Origin: Methanosphaera stadtmanae
GTDB lineage: Archaea; Methanobacteriota; Methanobacteria; Methanobacteriales; Methanobacteriaceae
Length of the DNA stretch: 49,957 nt
Assembly (NCBI GenBank): GCA_015062805.1
Contig: SUTQ01000017.1
Location: 1 to 49,957, forward strand
Direction of reading: 5' to 3'
The translations under genes and the position numbers were made by a program. Below the pieces are notes generated by a model. That model made no database searches and had not been told where the DNA came from. It saw only the letters and a list, made by a program, of their open reading frames with translations. Shown here one piece after another: positions 22,365-31,161 of the stretch. Numbering within the stretch: the first letter of the stretch is position 1; every line of letters starts with the position of its first letter.

Positions 22365-23685
22365 TTTCACGTTCATAATCGAACACTTGAATTCTATAAT
22401 CATCCCATTCTTGACGTTTGATGTTATAGAATTGGTTGTACACATATTCACCTAAAGCATTGATGACCACTTCGTCCTTCTCAAGAGAGTGGTATGCTTC
22501 CCATAAACTTGTTGGTAATGTTTCAATACCTTTTTCCAATAGTTCTTCAGGAGTATATGCAAATGCGTTGAATTCTGTTGGTTCTCCAGGATCTATCTTA
22601 TTGTCTATACCATCCAATCCTGCTTCAAGCAATACTGCAAATGATAAATACGGATTACATGATGGATCAGGAGATCTGCATTCTATCCTGGTTCCAATTC
22701 CTCTGGATGCCGGGATTCTTAAGTAGGTAGACCTATTTTTAAGTCCGTATGCAATGTAACATGGTGCTTCATATCCAGGCACTAAACGTTTGTATGAGTT
22801 TACCGTTGGAGAAAGGATTGCAGACAATGCTTTCGCATGTTTTAATAATCCTCCTATGAAGTATAAAGCTTCTTGTGATAATTGTGTTTCAGTATCAGGA
22901 TCGTAGAAAATATTTTTTCCATCTTTAAATAAACTTTGATTACAATGCATTCCACTTCCATTTACTCCAAAGAATGGTTTTGGCATGAATGTTACGTTAT
23001 ATCCCAAATTGTCAACCAATGCCTTTATTGCCTGTTTGAATGTGATTACAGCATCTGCTGTTTTTAGTGCATCATCAAATCTGAAATCGATTTCATGTTG
23101 TCCCGGTGCTGCTTCGTGATGACTTAACTCAATATTAAAATCAAGTTTTTCAAGACCCAATACAATTTCTCTTCTAATATCAGTACCTTGATCTAATGGT
23201 TCTACATCGAAATAAAATGCATCATCAGCAGGTTTAAAATTACCATTTTCATCTTCTTCTATGATGAAAAATTCAGGTTCAGGACCCATATTGTACTGGT
23301 AACCTCTTTCTTCTGCTTTTTTCAATGATTTTTTAAGTACTCCTCTTGGGTCACCTTCAAAAGGGGTTCCATCAGTATGGTAAATATCACAAATGAACCT
23401 GCATGTTCCTTTATCTTCAGGTCTCCAAGGTAATGTGGAAAATGTTGTAATATCTGGTTTTAAAGCCAAATCACTGTTATTAATATCCACAAAACCTGCA
23501 ACTGAAGAACCATCAAAAAGCAATCCATTATTGATTATATCTTCTGCATCATCCGGTTTTTTTAATGATACTGCCATACTTTTTGGTATACCATGTATAT
23601 CTGAAAACTGTAATCTTAAAAACTTAGAACCATATTCATCTATCTGTTTAATTATGTTGTCTATTTTGTCATCCTGTTCGGACAT
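22348..23685 (-). CDS. glnA: Glutamine synthetase type I
   Basis: Makes glutamine from glutamate, ammonia and ATP. It has 445 residues, the size of the GSI-alpha class found in archaea and Firmicutes. Family signatures seen are [16 protein letters not shown], the ammonia/metal region [15 protein letters not shown], and [14 protein letters not shown] with the ATP-binding segment. The adenylylation-site region typical of GSI-beta (NLYDLPPEE) is not evident. Transcriptional control by NrpR is supported by a perfect operator at 23775-23788. Like nrpR, it is on the minus strand, but a terminator separates them. Confidence 0.97.
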   Translation of the reverse strand: MSEQDDKIDNIIKQIDEYGSKFLRLQFSDIHGIPKSMAVSLKKPDDAEDIINNGLLFDGSSVAGFVDINNSDLALKPDITTFSTLPWRPEDKGTCRFICDIYHTDGTPFEGDPRGVLKKSLKKAEERGYQYNMGPEPEFFIIEEDENGNFKPADDAFYFDVEPLDQGTDIRREIVLGLEKLDFNIELSHHEAAPGQHEIDFRFDDALKTADAVITFKQAIKALVDNLGYNVTFMPKPFFGVNGSGMHCNQSLFKDGKNIFYDPDTETQLSQEALYFIGGLLKHAKALSAILSPTVNSYKRLVPGYEAPCYIAYGLKNRSTYLRIPASRGIGTRIECRSPDPSCNPYLSFAVLLEAGLDGIDNKIDPGEPTEFNAFAYTPEELLEKGIETLPTSLWEAYHSLEKDEVVINALGEYVYNQFYNIKRQEWDDYRIQVFDYERERYLNV

Positions 23686-23743
23686 AACTACTCCACCTAT
23701 AATCTTTTATCATTAAAAGAGTTCAATAATAATTAATATGTTG

Positions 23744-23788
23744 TTATATACTTATTTCTTTTTAGGTAATTATCGGAAGTTTATTTCC
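23744..23788 (-). promoter_or_regulatory. glnA promoter with NrpR operator
   Basis: Positions 23775-23788 read GGAAGTTTATTTCC, an exact match to the NrpR consensus GGAA-N6-TTCC. A minus-strand TATA-like AGTATATAACA lies at about 23743-23753, roughly 22 bases closer to glnA. The arrangement, with a palindromic operator just upstream of the TATA box, agrees with known NrpR-controlled promoters in methanogens. The nrpR gene itself is encoded next door. Confidence 0.85.
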
Positions 23789-23880
23789 TAAATGTATGTA
23801 TTTTTTAACTTATATATAATGCTTTCAACAGTAAACAAAGAAAAAAAATAAAATCATGAAAAAATAGTATAAAAAAAAGA

Positions 23881-24630
23881 TTAAAATTCTATTAATCTAA
23901 ATGAGGAAATATCAGATACATCCCACATTAAAACTGTGGGAGCCAAAACAACTTCTTTTTTATTTAAAATGTATTTGATTGTCTCATTAACCTGCAATGA
24001 ACCGAATATTGCCGGAGTAATGCCAAGAACTTGAGGTTTTTTTGAACTTATATTAAGCAAGTACCTTTTAACTTCTTCATCCAATGGTTTTCCAGCGGAT
24101 TTTAACTTAAACAAATTTTCATAACTAATGGAATCCGGTTCAAATACAGATAATTGACCCATAGTTTTTTCAACGGCACTGTGTACAAACACCATACTCT
24201 GGTTTTTGGCTTCTCGAGAAATTAGTACTCGAGTATACACATTATCAACGGCATCCACCAATATATCATTTCCCTTTAATATTTCAGATATGTTTTTTTG
24301 GTCAACTGTTAAGTTATGAGCAGTGATATCAACATTTGGATTTATTTTTTCCATTGCCAATTTAGTTACTTCAACCTTGGGTTTATCTATTGTATCAATG
24401 TTACTGCGTACTTGCCTGTTTAAGTTTGTTTCATCAAATACGTCCTGATCTATGATTGTTAATTTTTCAAAACCTGAACGAACAAACTGTTCAATTATTG
24501 TTCCTCCCAAGCCTCCACAACCCATAACTACAATAGGAGTATTTCGTAAAATTTCTTGCTCATCTTCTGAAAAAATTTCTTTCTGTCTAGAAACCATATT
24601 GTTATATAAATTCAACATATTCTCATCCAA
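23881..24630 (-). CDS. ThiF/MoeB/HesA-family adenylyltransferase (E1-like)
   Basis: This enzyme adenylates the C-terminal glycine of a ubiquitin-like sulfur carrier. The nucleotide-binding GCGGLGG is near residue 37 and is followed by DQDVFDETNLNRQ, the conserved E1 aspartate and arginine segment. It has 249 residues, as in ThiF/MoeB. The CxxC zinc pairs of typical MoeB/ThiF are missing. Possible jobs are thiamine thiazole sulfur transfer, molybdopterin synthase activation or SAMP-type protein modification. Proximity to thiC-2 (across the tRNA gene, opposite strand) is suggestive but weak. Confidence 0.85.
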   Translation of the reverse strand: MDENMLNLYNNMVSRQKEIFSEDEQEILRNTPIVVMGCGGLGGTIIEQFVRSGFEKLTIIDQDVFDETNLNRQVRSNIDTIDKPKVEVTKLAMEKINPNVDITAHNLTVDQKNISEILKGNDILVDAVDNVYTRVLISREAKNQSMVFVHSAVEKTMGQLSVFEPDSISYENLFKLKSAGKPLDEEVKRYLLNISSKKPQVLGITPAIFGSLQVNETIKYILNKKEVVLAPTVLMWDVSDISSFRLIEF

Positions 24631-24762
24631 GTAATATTTTTGTATAATAGTATAGTAAGTATTATCTTATTAATAATATATAACAATTGTTATAAATATA
24701 ATAATAAAAATTATGAAATAAAATTTAAAATTCAATAAAAATTAAGAAAAAAAACTAATAAT

Positions 24763-24783
24763 ACTAATTGAAAATCAATTAGT
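24763..24783 (-). terminator. Hairpin terminator downstream of tRNA-Met
   Basis: A perfect 9-bp stem (ACTAATTGA / TCAATTAGT) with a three-base loop. On the minus strand it is followed within about ten bases by a run of eight T. It lies between the tRNA gene and the ThiF-like gene and probably ends the tRNA transcript. Confidence 0.55.
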
Positions 24784-24812
24784 TTTATTTTAACTCATAC
24801 TATAATAGTATA

Positions 24813-24923
<111 letters not shown>

Positions 24924-25065
24924 GTGGCACATTATAATTTATATATAGAATAGTATTTATACTTTATGGTCAAAAACTATTATAAAAACCTTGGGAAAGG
25001 ATAATTACTATAAAAGGAATAGTTATACATTATAATATACTTTAAAAATGGGGAGAAAGTTAAAA

Positions 25066-26346
25066 ATGACTCAGTTAATAGAAGCCAAAAAAGGCAATAT
25101 AACTCCTGAAATGGAATATGTAGCACAAAATGAAGAGATAGATGCAGAAAAACTAAGGAGATATGTTGCTTCTGGTAAAGTGGTTATTCCAAAAAACAAC
25201 ACTTATGACACATTACCAACAGGTATTGGAAAAGGTTTACGTACTAAAATTAATGCAAATATAGGTTCTTCAACAGAAATGGAAGACATTAACATAGAAT
25301 TAGAAAAAGTTGACGTTTTGGTCAAATATGGTGCTGACGCCGTCATGGATTTAAGTACCGGTTCCAAATTACTGGAAATAAGAAAAGCGATTAGAGAAAA
25401 AACAAACATCCCTTTAGGAACCGTGCCAATTTATCAGGCAGGTGTAGAAACAAGAAATTCAAACAAAGCCGTTGTAGACATGGATGATGATTTGATATTT
25501 AAAGTAATTACCGAACAAGCAAAAGAGGGTGTTGACTTTATAACCGTTCATTGTGGTATAACCAAAGATTCAATACAATCAGTTAAGGATTCCGAAAGAA
25601 TAATGGGAATAGTCAGTAGAGGTGGAGCACTAACGGCTGCCTGGATTATGCACAATGAACAAGAAAATCCATTACATAAAGATTTTGATTACCTGCTTGA
25701 CATATGTAAAGAGTATGATGTTACATTATCATTAGGTGACGGCTTAAGACCTGGTTGTATACATGATGCCACAGACATAGCACAAATCAGAGAACTAACC
25801 ACTTTAGGACGTTTAGTAAAAAGATCCAAAGAAGCAGGAGTACAGGTAATGGTTGAAGGTCCAGGTCATGTACCCATTACTGAAGTTAAAGCAAATATGC
25901 AGATACAAAAAACAATATGTGATGAAGCACCATTTTACGTATTGGGTCCAATAGTTACTGACAGAGCACCAGGTTACGATCACATTACAGCAGCCATTGG
26001 AGGAAGTATCGCAGGAGCAAGTGGGGCAGATTTCTTATGTTACGTTACACCTGCCGAACATTTATGCATTCCTTCAGTAGAACACGTAAAACAAGGAGTT
26101 ATTGCCTCGAAAATTGCAGCAGAAGTGGCTGACATAGCAAAACAAATACCTAGCACCATGAAAAAAGAAAAAGAAATGGCTGTTGCCCGAGATAACTTTG
26201 ACTGGAACCGACAATTTGAATTAGCAATTGATGGTGAAACTGCAAGAGAATATTATGAAAGTGCTGAAGCATCAGAAGAAGAAATGTGCAGTATGTGCGG
26301 AGATTTCTGTGCAATAAAAATGGTCAAGGATCATGAAAAAAAATAA
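25066..26346 (+). CDS. thiC: ThiC-family synthase, paralog 2
   Basis: A second radical-SAM ThiC-family protein, 426 residues, with the cluster motif C408-x2-C411-x3-C415 (CSMCGDFC). Many positions differ from paralog 1 (for example NSNKAVVDMDDDLIF against [15 protein letters not shown]), so the duplication is not recent. One copy could make the thiamine pyrimidine and the other 5-hydroxybenzimidazole (BzaF-type), which would suit methanogen cobamides; this is inference. ATG 25066 is preferred over ATG 25048 because GGGAGA (25051-25056) forms its ribosome site and the start then matches paralog 1 (MTQ). No riboswitch was seen upstream. Confidence 0.92.
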   Translation: MTQLIEAKKGNITPEMEYVAQNEEIDAEKLRRYVASGKVVIPKNNTYDTLPTGIGKGLRTKINANIGSSTEMEDINIELEKVDVLVKYGADAVMDLSTGSKLLEIRKAIREKTNIPLGTVPIYQAGVETRNSNKAVVDMDDDLIFKVITEQAKEGVDFITVHCGITKDSIQSVKDSERIMGIVSRGGALTAAWIMHNEQENPLHKDFDYLLDICKEYDVTLSLGDGLRPGCIHDATDIAQIRELTTLGRLVKRSKEAGVQVMVEGPGHVPITEVKANMQIQKTICDEAPFYVLGPIVTDRAPGYDHITAAIGGSIAGASGADFLCYVTPAEHLCIPSVEHVKQGVIASKIAAEVADIAKQIPSTMKKEKEMAVARDNFDWNRQFELAIDGETAREYYESAEASEEEMCSMCGDFCAIKMVKDHEKK

Positions 26347-26438
26347 CATAACCAATACTATTAATATAAATAATTACAAAAATATTTGTATAATCTATTG
26401 ATAATTATACGAGAAAGAATATTATAGGAGGGAAACTA

Positions 26439-26609
26439 TTGGCACGTAAAAACAAAAAAACATTACCTGCTAGTGGAGCTGGTATTGTAAGATATTTCGA
26501 TGATGAAACAGCAGGAATCAAACTTTCTCCAAACCAAGTAGTTATAGGTGCTATCATTATAGCCTTAATTTGTATCGCATTAAGATTTACTACTTATGTA
26601 GGTTACTAG
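26439..26609 (+). CDS. secG: Sec61-beta (SecG-type) preprotein translocase subunit
   Basis: A small gene of 56 residues with a TTG start at 26439, preceded by GGAGGGA (26428-26434). The product begins (M)ARKNKKTLPASGAGIVRYF and continues DDETAGIKLSPNQVV. This is the conserved N-terminal face of archaeal Sec61-beta, followed by a single C-terminal membrane helix (about residues 34-50). It would join SecY and SecE in the membrane translocon. Size and layout match the family exactly. Monocistronic between thiC-2 and a long intergenic gap. Confidence 0.92.
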   Translation: MARKNKKTLPASGAGIVRYFDDETAGIKLSPNQVVIGAIIIALICIALRFTTYVGY

Positions 26610-26928
26610 ACCTAAACTTTTTTTATAACCTTTTTTTTAATTTGGCTTAAAATTTTTTTTTAATAACTAAATTCCATTCACTTAATTATTAACGGATTAC
26701 ATATATAATTATTAATAATGATAAATTATATTTTAATTTTTTTATGATAAATTATATTTTTTGATAAGAAAATTAATTAATTAAAATAACATATATATTA
26801 ATTAATAGTAAAAAATTGTCTTTTTAACAAAGATTGATTTTTTAATTAAATTATTTTAATAAATATTATAGGATATTTTATAAGGATTAATGAGGCAAAT
26901 TATTAAAAAAAATAAGGAATGGGATAAA
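26610..26928 (+). promoter_or_regulatory. Long AT-rich intergenic region with 17-base direct repeat
   Basis: This 319-base stretch holds no convincing gene. A poly-T terminator for the Sec61-beta gene is at 26619-26661. A 17-base sequence, ATGATAAATTATATTTT, occurs twice in direct orientation (26718-26734 and 26744-26760), 26 bases apart. TATA-like stretches precede the repeat-rich protein gene. The composition is so AT-rich that chance repeats are possible. Confidence 0.4.
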
Positions 26929-28182
26929 ATGAGTGATAAAGAATCCAAATTTGTAGATACAAATCCAGAAAACCAAAAACCACACAATATATCTGGACAA
27001 AATCCAAGATCTGTTCAAACATTACACAAATCTCAAGTAAAACCTAGATCTCAAGATAAGGACATTGAAATTGAAATAGTGGAAAACACAGATACAGTTT
27101 ACAAAACAAAAACAACCTATCTAGTTCAAAAAGCTAAAATGCAATTAAAAAGACGTGTAGCTCCTGGTGTTTCTGAAATTATTATTAGAAAAAATGAAGA
27201 AAAAAGAAAACTTGCTGAAGAACAAGCAAAAAAAGAAGCTGAAGCAAAAGCTGCAGAAGAACAAGCTGCTAATGAGGAATTAGAAGCTAAAGTACAAAAA
27301 GAAATCGAAAAACAAGATGAAAAAATTGCTCAAAGAAAAGGAGTTCAGGAAGAAGCAGATGTTGAAGTAGAACCTGTAGAAGATGTTGTAGATGAAGAAA
27401 TTGAAGAAACTACAACAGAAACAACTTCAACTAAAACCAATTTATCATCAGATGGCAAATCATTCACGCAAACACTCAGAGAACAAGGACTTATCTATGG
27501 TCAAAAAATTGTGGATGCTGTGGAAAAAGCAAAACCTGAAATAGAAGCAACAATTGAAGATGCAAAAAAAATTGTTGACATAGAAGCTGAAAAAGCAAAA
27601 AATGAACCAAGTTCCGAAGGTAAATCATTCACACAAATGCTCAGAGAACAAGGATTCATTGAAGGACAAAAAATTATCCAAGCCATAGAAAAAGCAAAAC
27701 CTGAAATAGAAGCAACAATCAAAGAAGCTAAAACAACAGTTGAAAAAGTTGTTGAAGAAGCTACTGCACCAAAAGAAACAGAAACAAAACAAGAAGAAAC
27801 AACAACCGACGGAAAATCATTCACACAAACACTCAGAGAACAAGGATTCATACAAACAGGAACCGAAACAACCCAAGCACCAAAACAAGAAACAACTAAA
27901 GCAAAAGAAGAAAAAGTAGAAGAAGTTTCAAAACCAGTTGAAACACCAAAACAAGAAGAAACAACAACCGACGGAAAATCATTCACACAAACACTCAGAG
28001 AACAAGGATTCATACAAACAGGAACCGAAACAACCCAAGCACCAAAACAAGAAACAACTAAAGCAAAAGAAGAAAAAGTAGAAGAAGTTTCAAAACCTGT
28101 AGAAACAAAAAAAGAAGATGATTCTTCAAACGGTGAAGTTAAAACATTTATCGATTTAATAAGATCAGAAGGCTTATTATAA
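26929..28182 (+). CDS. Acidic repeat protein with five [14 protein letters not shown]-type motifs
   Basis: I do not recognise this family. From ATG 26929 it has 417 residues (an ATG at 26890 would add 13). The layout is a polar N-terminus and then a basic segment (about 55-90, [24 protein letters not shown]). A strongly charged, probably coiled-coil stretch follows, and then an E/T/K-rich region carrying four copies of GKSFTQ(T/M)LREQG(L/F)I. A fifth, degenerate copy ends the protein exactly ([14 protein letters not shown]). Two copies sit in a near-identical 162-bp DNA repeat. No signal peptide or membrane helix is visible. The gene is 13 bases before the phosphomevalonate dehydratase small subunit, apparently in one transcript. 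Confidence 0.8.
   Translation: MSDKESKFVDTNPENQKPHNISGQNPRSVQTLHKSQVKPRSQDKDIEIEIVENTDTVYKTKTTYLVQKAKMQLKRRVAPGVSEIIIRKNEEKRKLAEEQAKKEAEAKAAEEQAANEELEAKVQKEIEKQDEKIAQRKGVQEEADVEVEPVEDVVDEEIEETTTETTSTKTNLSSDGKSFTQTLREQGLIYGQKIVDAVEKAKPEIEATIEDAKKIVDIEAEKAKNEPSSEGKSFTQMLREQGFIEGQKIIQAIEKAKPEIEATIKEAKTTVEKVVEEATAPKETETKQEETTTDGKSFTQTLREQGFIQTGTETTQAPKQETTKAKEEKVEEVSKPVETPKQEETTTDGKSFTQTLREQGFIQTGTETTQAPKQETTKAKEEKVEEVSKPVETKKEDDSSNGEVKTFIDLIRSEGLL
27785..28097 (+). repeat. 162-bp tandem repeat inside the acidic repeat protein
   Basis: The unit 27785-27946 is repeated from 27947 to at least 28097 without differences that I can see (151 of 162 bases), so about 1.9 copies. The unit is a multiple of three (54 codons) and keeps the reading frame. 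Near identity at silent sites means a recent duplication or ongoing gene conversion. Confidence 0.9.
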
Positions 28183-28195
28183 GTGGAGTATTAAT

Positions 28196-28600
28196 ATGTC
28201 AAAAGATATCAAATGTAGGATGATTTCAAAAGGCAAAGAAAATGGTAAAACTTTAGTTACTAAGGATCCAATTAGTTTTTTAGGAGGAGTGGATCCAAAA
28301 ACCGGAATAGTCATAGATAAAAAACATGAATTATATGACCAATGTATTACAGACAAGATACTTGTTATTCCTTCAGGTAAAGGTTCAACCGTTGGTTCTT
28401 ATGTTATTTATCAAATGATAAAAAATGGCACTGCTCCTAAAGCGATAATCTGTCAAAAGGCAGAGCCAATTATTGCTATCGGTGCAATAATATCAAAAAT
28501 TCCTATGGTAGATAATCCTGAAGTTGACATAATCAATACTTTAAAAAATGAGATGGATGTAACTGTAGATGCAGACCACTCATTAATCACCCTCAACTAA
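28196..28600 (+). CDS. Phosphomevalonate dehydratase small subunit (aconitase X swivel domain, DUF126)
   Basis: The 134-residue DUF126 protein corresponds to the small (swivel) subunit of aconitase X. In archaea it forms mevalonate 5-phosphate dehydratase with a large subunit and makes trans-anhydromevalonate 5-phosphate in the archaeal isoprenoid pathway. Family segments: [39 protein letters not shown] and [10 protein letters not shown]. The large subunit is not adjacent. It follows the acidic repeat protein by 13 bases with GGAG before ATG 28196. Confidence 0.9.
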   Translation: MSKDIKCRMISKGKENGKTLVTKDPISFLGGVDPKTGIVIDKKHELYDQCITDKILVIPSGKGSTVGSYVIYQMIKNGTAPKAIICQKAEPIIAIGAIISKIPMVDNPEVDIINTLKNEMDVTVDADHSLITLN

Positions 28601-28704
28601 TTTTTTTTTCTCTGTTTATTATTACATTGTTAAGTATATATATTACTTTTAAGAAAATATTTAGTATAACCTAAAATTTAATTTAAAAAAAAGGAGTGAC
28701 GTAA

Positions 28705-28926
28705 ATGAAAACAGACACATTTGTTGTTGAAGATATGCATTGTGATGCCTGTGTTAATACCATCACAAAAACATTAACCAGCAATGAAAACGTATCAAAT
28801 GTTGAAGCCGATCTTTCTTCAAAAGAAGTAAATGTAGAATACAATGAAGAAAATTACGATGTAGAAGAAATATTGAGTTCATTAGATATGATTGGCTTCC
28901 CTGCAACTGTTAAAAAAAAACCTTAA
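28705..28926 (+). CDS. copZ: CopZ-like copper chaperone / first metal-binding domain of CopA
   Basis: A 73-residue heavy-metal-associated (HMA) domain with the copper site MHCDAC (C13, C16) and a beta-alpha-beta-beta-alpha-beta pattern. It starts at ATG 28705 after AGGAGTGA. The frame ends at TAA 28924-28926, immediately after a run of nine A (28912-28920) coding KKK. Reading one base back in that run continues straight into CopA. The protein can therefore be both a free chaperone and the N-terminal domain of the ATPase. A TATA-like AAGTATATATATTA lies at about 28632-28645. Confidence 0.88.
   Translation: MKTDTFVVEDMHCDACVNTITKTLTSNENVSNVEADLSSKEVNVEYNEENYDVEEILSSLDMIGFPATVKKKP
28912..28920 (+). 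other. A9 slippery run, candidate -1 frameshift or transcript slippage site
   Basis: The zero frame reads GTT AAA AAA AAA CCT TAA. A -1 slip on the A run, or one extra A added by RNA polymerase, gives GTT AAA AAA AAA ACC TTA AAC GTT GCA GGT ATG ACA TGT, which joins the two HMA domains without a break. About ten bases downstream, 28931-28976 can fold into a two-tier hairpin. The inner stem is CATGTG/CACGTG (28942-28947 with 28957-28962, one G-U pair), and the outer stem TGCAGGT pairs with ACCT and GCA around a CC bulge. Folding was judged by eye only. Confidence 0.6.
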
Positions 28927-28937
28927 ACGTTGCAGGT

Positions 28938-31133
28938 ATGACATGTGTAATGTGTTCACGTGCAGTAACCTCCGCAGTTTCAAAAATGCCCGGAGTATAT
29001 TCAGTTCATGTTAATTTAGTCTCCGAAACAGCAGATGTACTTTACAATCCAAAAATTGTCACAACTGATGATATTGGAGACAGAATTAACCTTATCGGTT
29101 ATGAATATATGGGCATTCATGACGATAATTCTATTAATAATGATATTCTGGAAAAAAAGCATGCGGAAAATCAGAAACACAAACTTTATAGAATTAGTGT
29201 AGGATTCTTTTTTTCAGCTTTATTAATGTATTTAATGTTTGGAAATGTTGATTTAGGACATAATGCATCATATATATTATTGACAATTTCAATATTACCT
29301 TTCATTTATGTTTCATATCCTATTATAAAATCAGGCTTAACCTCTTTAAGACACTTAAATTTAAATATGGATGTAATGTATACGTTAGGTATTGGAATCT
29401 CATTCATAGCAAGTGTTCTCAGTACTTTTCATCTTTTGGGAACAAGTCATTTCATGTTATATGATACCAGCATCATGCTTGGATCATTTTTAATGCTTGG
29501 TAAATATCTGGAGGACAGAGCCAAAGGAAAAACATCTGATTCCATCAAAAAACTAGTTCAACTTAAGGCAACAGATGCAACGGTTGAAAAAATGGTTGAC
29601 GGACAGATAGTTCAGAAAAAGGTTCCCATTAACGAAGTCTTTAAGGGCAACATTGTTATTGTAAAACCTGGTGAAAAGATTCCCCTAGATGGAAAAATAA
29701 TTGAAGGAAAAAGTTATGTGGATGAATCATTGGTAACGGGAGAATCAATGCCTGTTCTGAAAGAAGTTTCATCCAACGTTATTGGTGGTTCAATCAACAA
29801 GGAAGGATCATTTAAATTTGTTGTTACCAACACCAGTGAAAAGACAGTATTATCCCATATAATTTCAATGGTCCAGGATGCTCAAAACTCCAGCCCACCA
29901 ATACAGAAATTAGCAGATAAAGTAATAAAATATTTCATTCCAACAATCCTGATAATCGCTTTAATCTCATTTGTTATCTGGTATTTCTATTTAGGAAGCC
30001 CATTTTTATACAGTTTAAGCATTTTCATTTCAGTGATTGTGGTAGCATGTCCATGTTCACTGGGTTTAGCCATTCCTACTGCATTAACTGTTGGTGTAGG
30101 TCTTGCATCAAAATATGGAATTCTAATAAAAGATGGGGAAACCCTGGAGATTTCAGATAAAATTAATCATGTATTACTTGATAAAACTGGAACAATAACT
30201 AATGGTCACCCTGTTTTTAGTGAAATAATTAATTATTCCGAAAACAACGATGAAGAAATATTAAAGATTGCACGTTCAATTGAACAGTATTCCCAACATC
30301 CAATTTCTACGGCAATATTTAATGATGAAAACAAAGACAACTATGATTTATATCAAACTGAAAACTTTGAAAACATTTCAGGAAAAGGGGTTACTGCAGA
30401 GATAAACAATAAAAAATATATCCTTGGAAACAAAAAAATAATGGAAGACAATGAGATAAACATTCCCCAGAACGTTATTTCTGATTTGGAAAAACAGGAA
30501 TCAAACCTTAAAACTAGTATCTTATTGGCAGACGAAAAGATTCTTGCAATAATCTCTATTGAAGATACAATTAAAGAAAACAGTACTAAAGCAATAAATG
30601 AACTTCATAAAATGGGTATTAGAACTTCACTGGTTAGTGGAGACAATAAGATAACTTCAGAAAAAGTTGCTCAAAAAGTTGGAATAACAGATGTAATATC
30701 AGAAGTCTTGCCTCAAGGAAAATTAGATTATGTGAAAAAAATGCAATCATTAAATAAAATAGTGGCATTTATCGGAGATGGAATAAATGATGCACCTTCC
30801 CTAACAAAATCTGATGTAGGAATCGCTATGGGTACAGGAACAGATGTTGCAATTGAATCCGGAGATATGATTCTTATTAATGGTGATTTATTAAATGCTG
30901 TTGCAGGTATTCAAATAAGTAAAAAAACAATGTCCCGAGTTAAATTAAATTTATTTTGGGCTTTCGCTTACAATGTTATACTTATTCCTATAGCTGCAGG
31001 AATACTAATACCATGGGGTATTTTCTTTAGACCAGAATACAGTGCATTTGCAATGGCCTTAAGTTCTGTTACTGTCATCACATTATCTTTACTGTTGAAA
31101 AGATATGTGCCTGAAACTTTTAAAGATGGATAA
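28938..31133 (+). CDS. copA: Copper-exporting P1B-type ATPase CopA (main frame)
   Basis: A heavy-metal P-type ATPase. Motifs in order are the second HMA site MTCVMC at the very start of this frame, an eight-helix membrane domain, the actuator loop TGES, the transmembrane metal site CPC (C371-P-C373), the phosphorylation motif DKTGT (D415), the HP motif in QHPIST, the hinge GDGINDAP, and a late MALSS segment typical of Cu(I) pumps. The first possible start, ATG 28938, lies inside the conserved GMTC loop and cuts off the first strand of the HMA fold. The real product is therefore more likely an 809-residue fusion made by slippage at 28912-28920. If ATG 28938 is used, the protein has 731 residues. 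Confidence 0.93.
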   Translation: MTCVMCSRAVTSAVSKMPGVYSVHVNLVSETADVLYNPKIVTTDDIGDRINLIGYEYMGIHDDNSINNDILEKKHAENQKHKLYRISVGFFFSALLMYLMFGNVDLGHNASYILLTISILPFIYVSYPIIKSGLTSLRHLNLNMDVMYTLGIGISFIASVLSTFHLLGTSHFMLYDTSIMLGSFLMLGKYLEDRAKGKTSDSIKKLVQLKATDATVEKMVDGQIVQKKVPINEVFKGNIVIVKPGEKIPLDGKIIEGKSYVDESLVTGESMPVLKEVSSNVIGGSINKEGSFKFVVTNTSEKTVLSHIISMVQDAQNSSPPIQKLADKVIKYFIPTILIIALISFVIWYFYLGSPFLYSLSIFISVIVVACPCSLGLAIPTALTVGVGLASKYGILIKDGETLEISDKINHVLLDKTGTITNGHPVFSEIINYSENNDEEILKIARSIEQYSQHPISTAIFNDENKDNYDLYQTENFENISGKGVTAEINNKKYILGNKKIMEDNEINIPQNVISDLEKQESNLKTSILLADEKILAIISIEDTIKENSTKAINELHKMGIRTSLVSGDNKITSEKVAQKVGITDVISEVLPQGKLDYVKKMQSLNKIVAFIGDGINDAPSLTKSDVGIAMGTGTDVAIESGDMILINGDLLNAVAGIQISKKTMSRVKLNLFWAFAYNVILIPIAAGILIPWGIFFRPEYSAFAMALSSVTVITLSLLLKRYVPETFKDG

Positions 31134-31161
31134 TGAATCCATCAAATTCTTTTTTTAATAA

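Noticed and set aside
20562-23685. glnA-nrpR as one operon
   Set aside because: A perfect palindrome followed by a U-rich tract ends glnA, and nrpR has its own TATA-like box and ribosome site.
27501-28013. 170-codon open frame antisense to the acidic repeat protein
   Set aside because: It is a cysteine/serine/valine-rich mirror of the E/T/K-rich repeats, with no start signal; an artefact of low-complexity DNA.
28705-28926. copZ as a fully independent gene with copA starting at ATG 28938
   Set aside because: That ATG is within the GMTC metal loop, has no usable ribosome site, and would give a broken second HMA domain. I keep the two frames as linked and treat a sequencing error as the main competing explanation.
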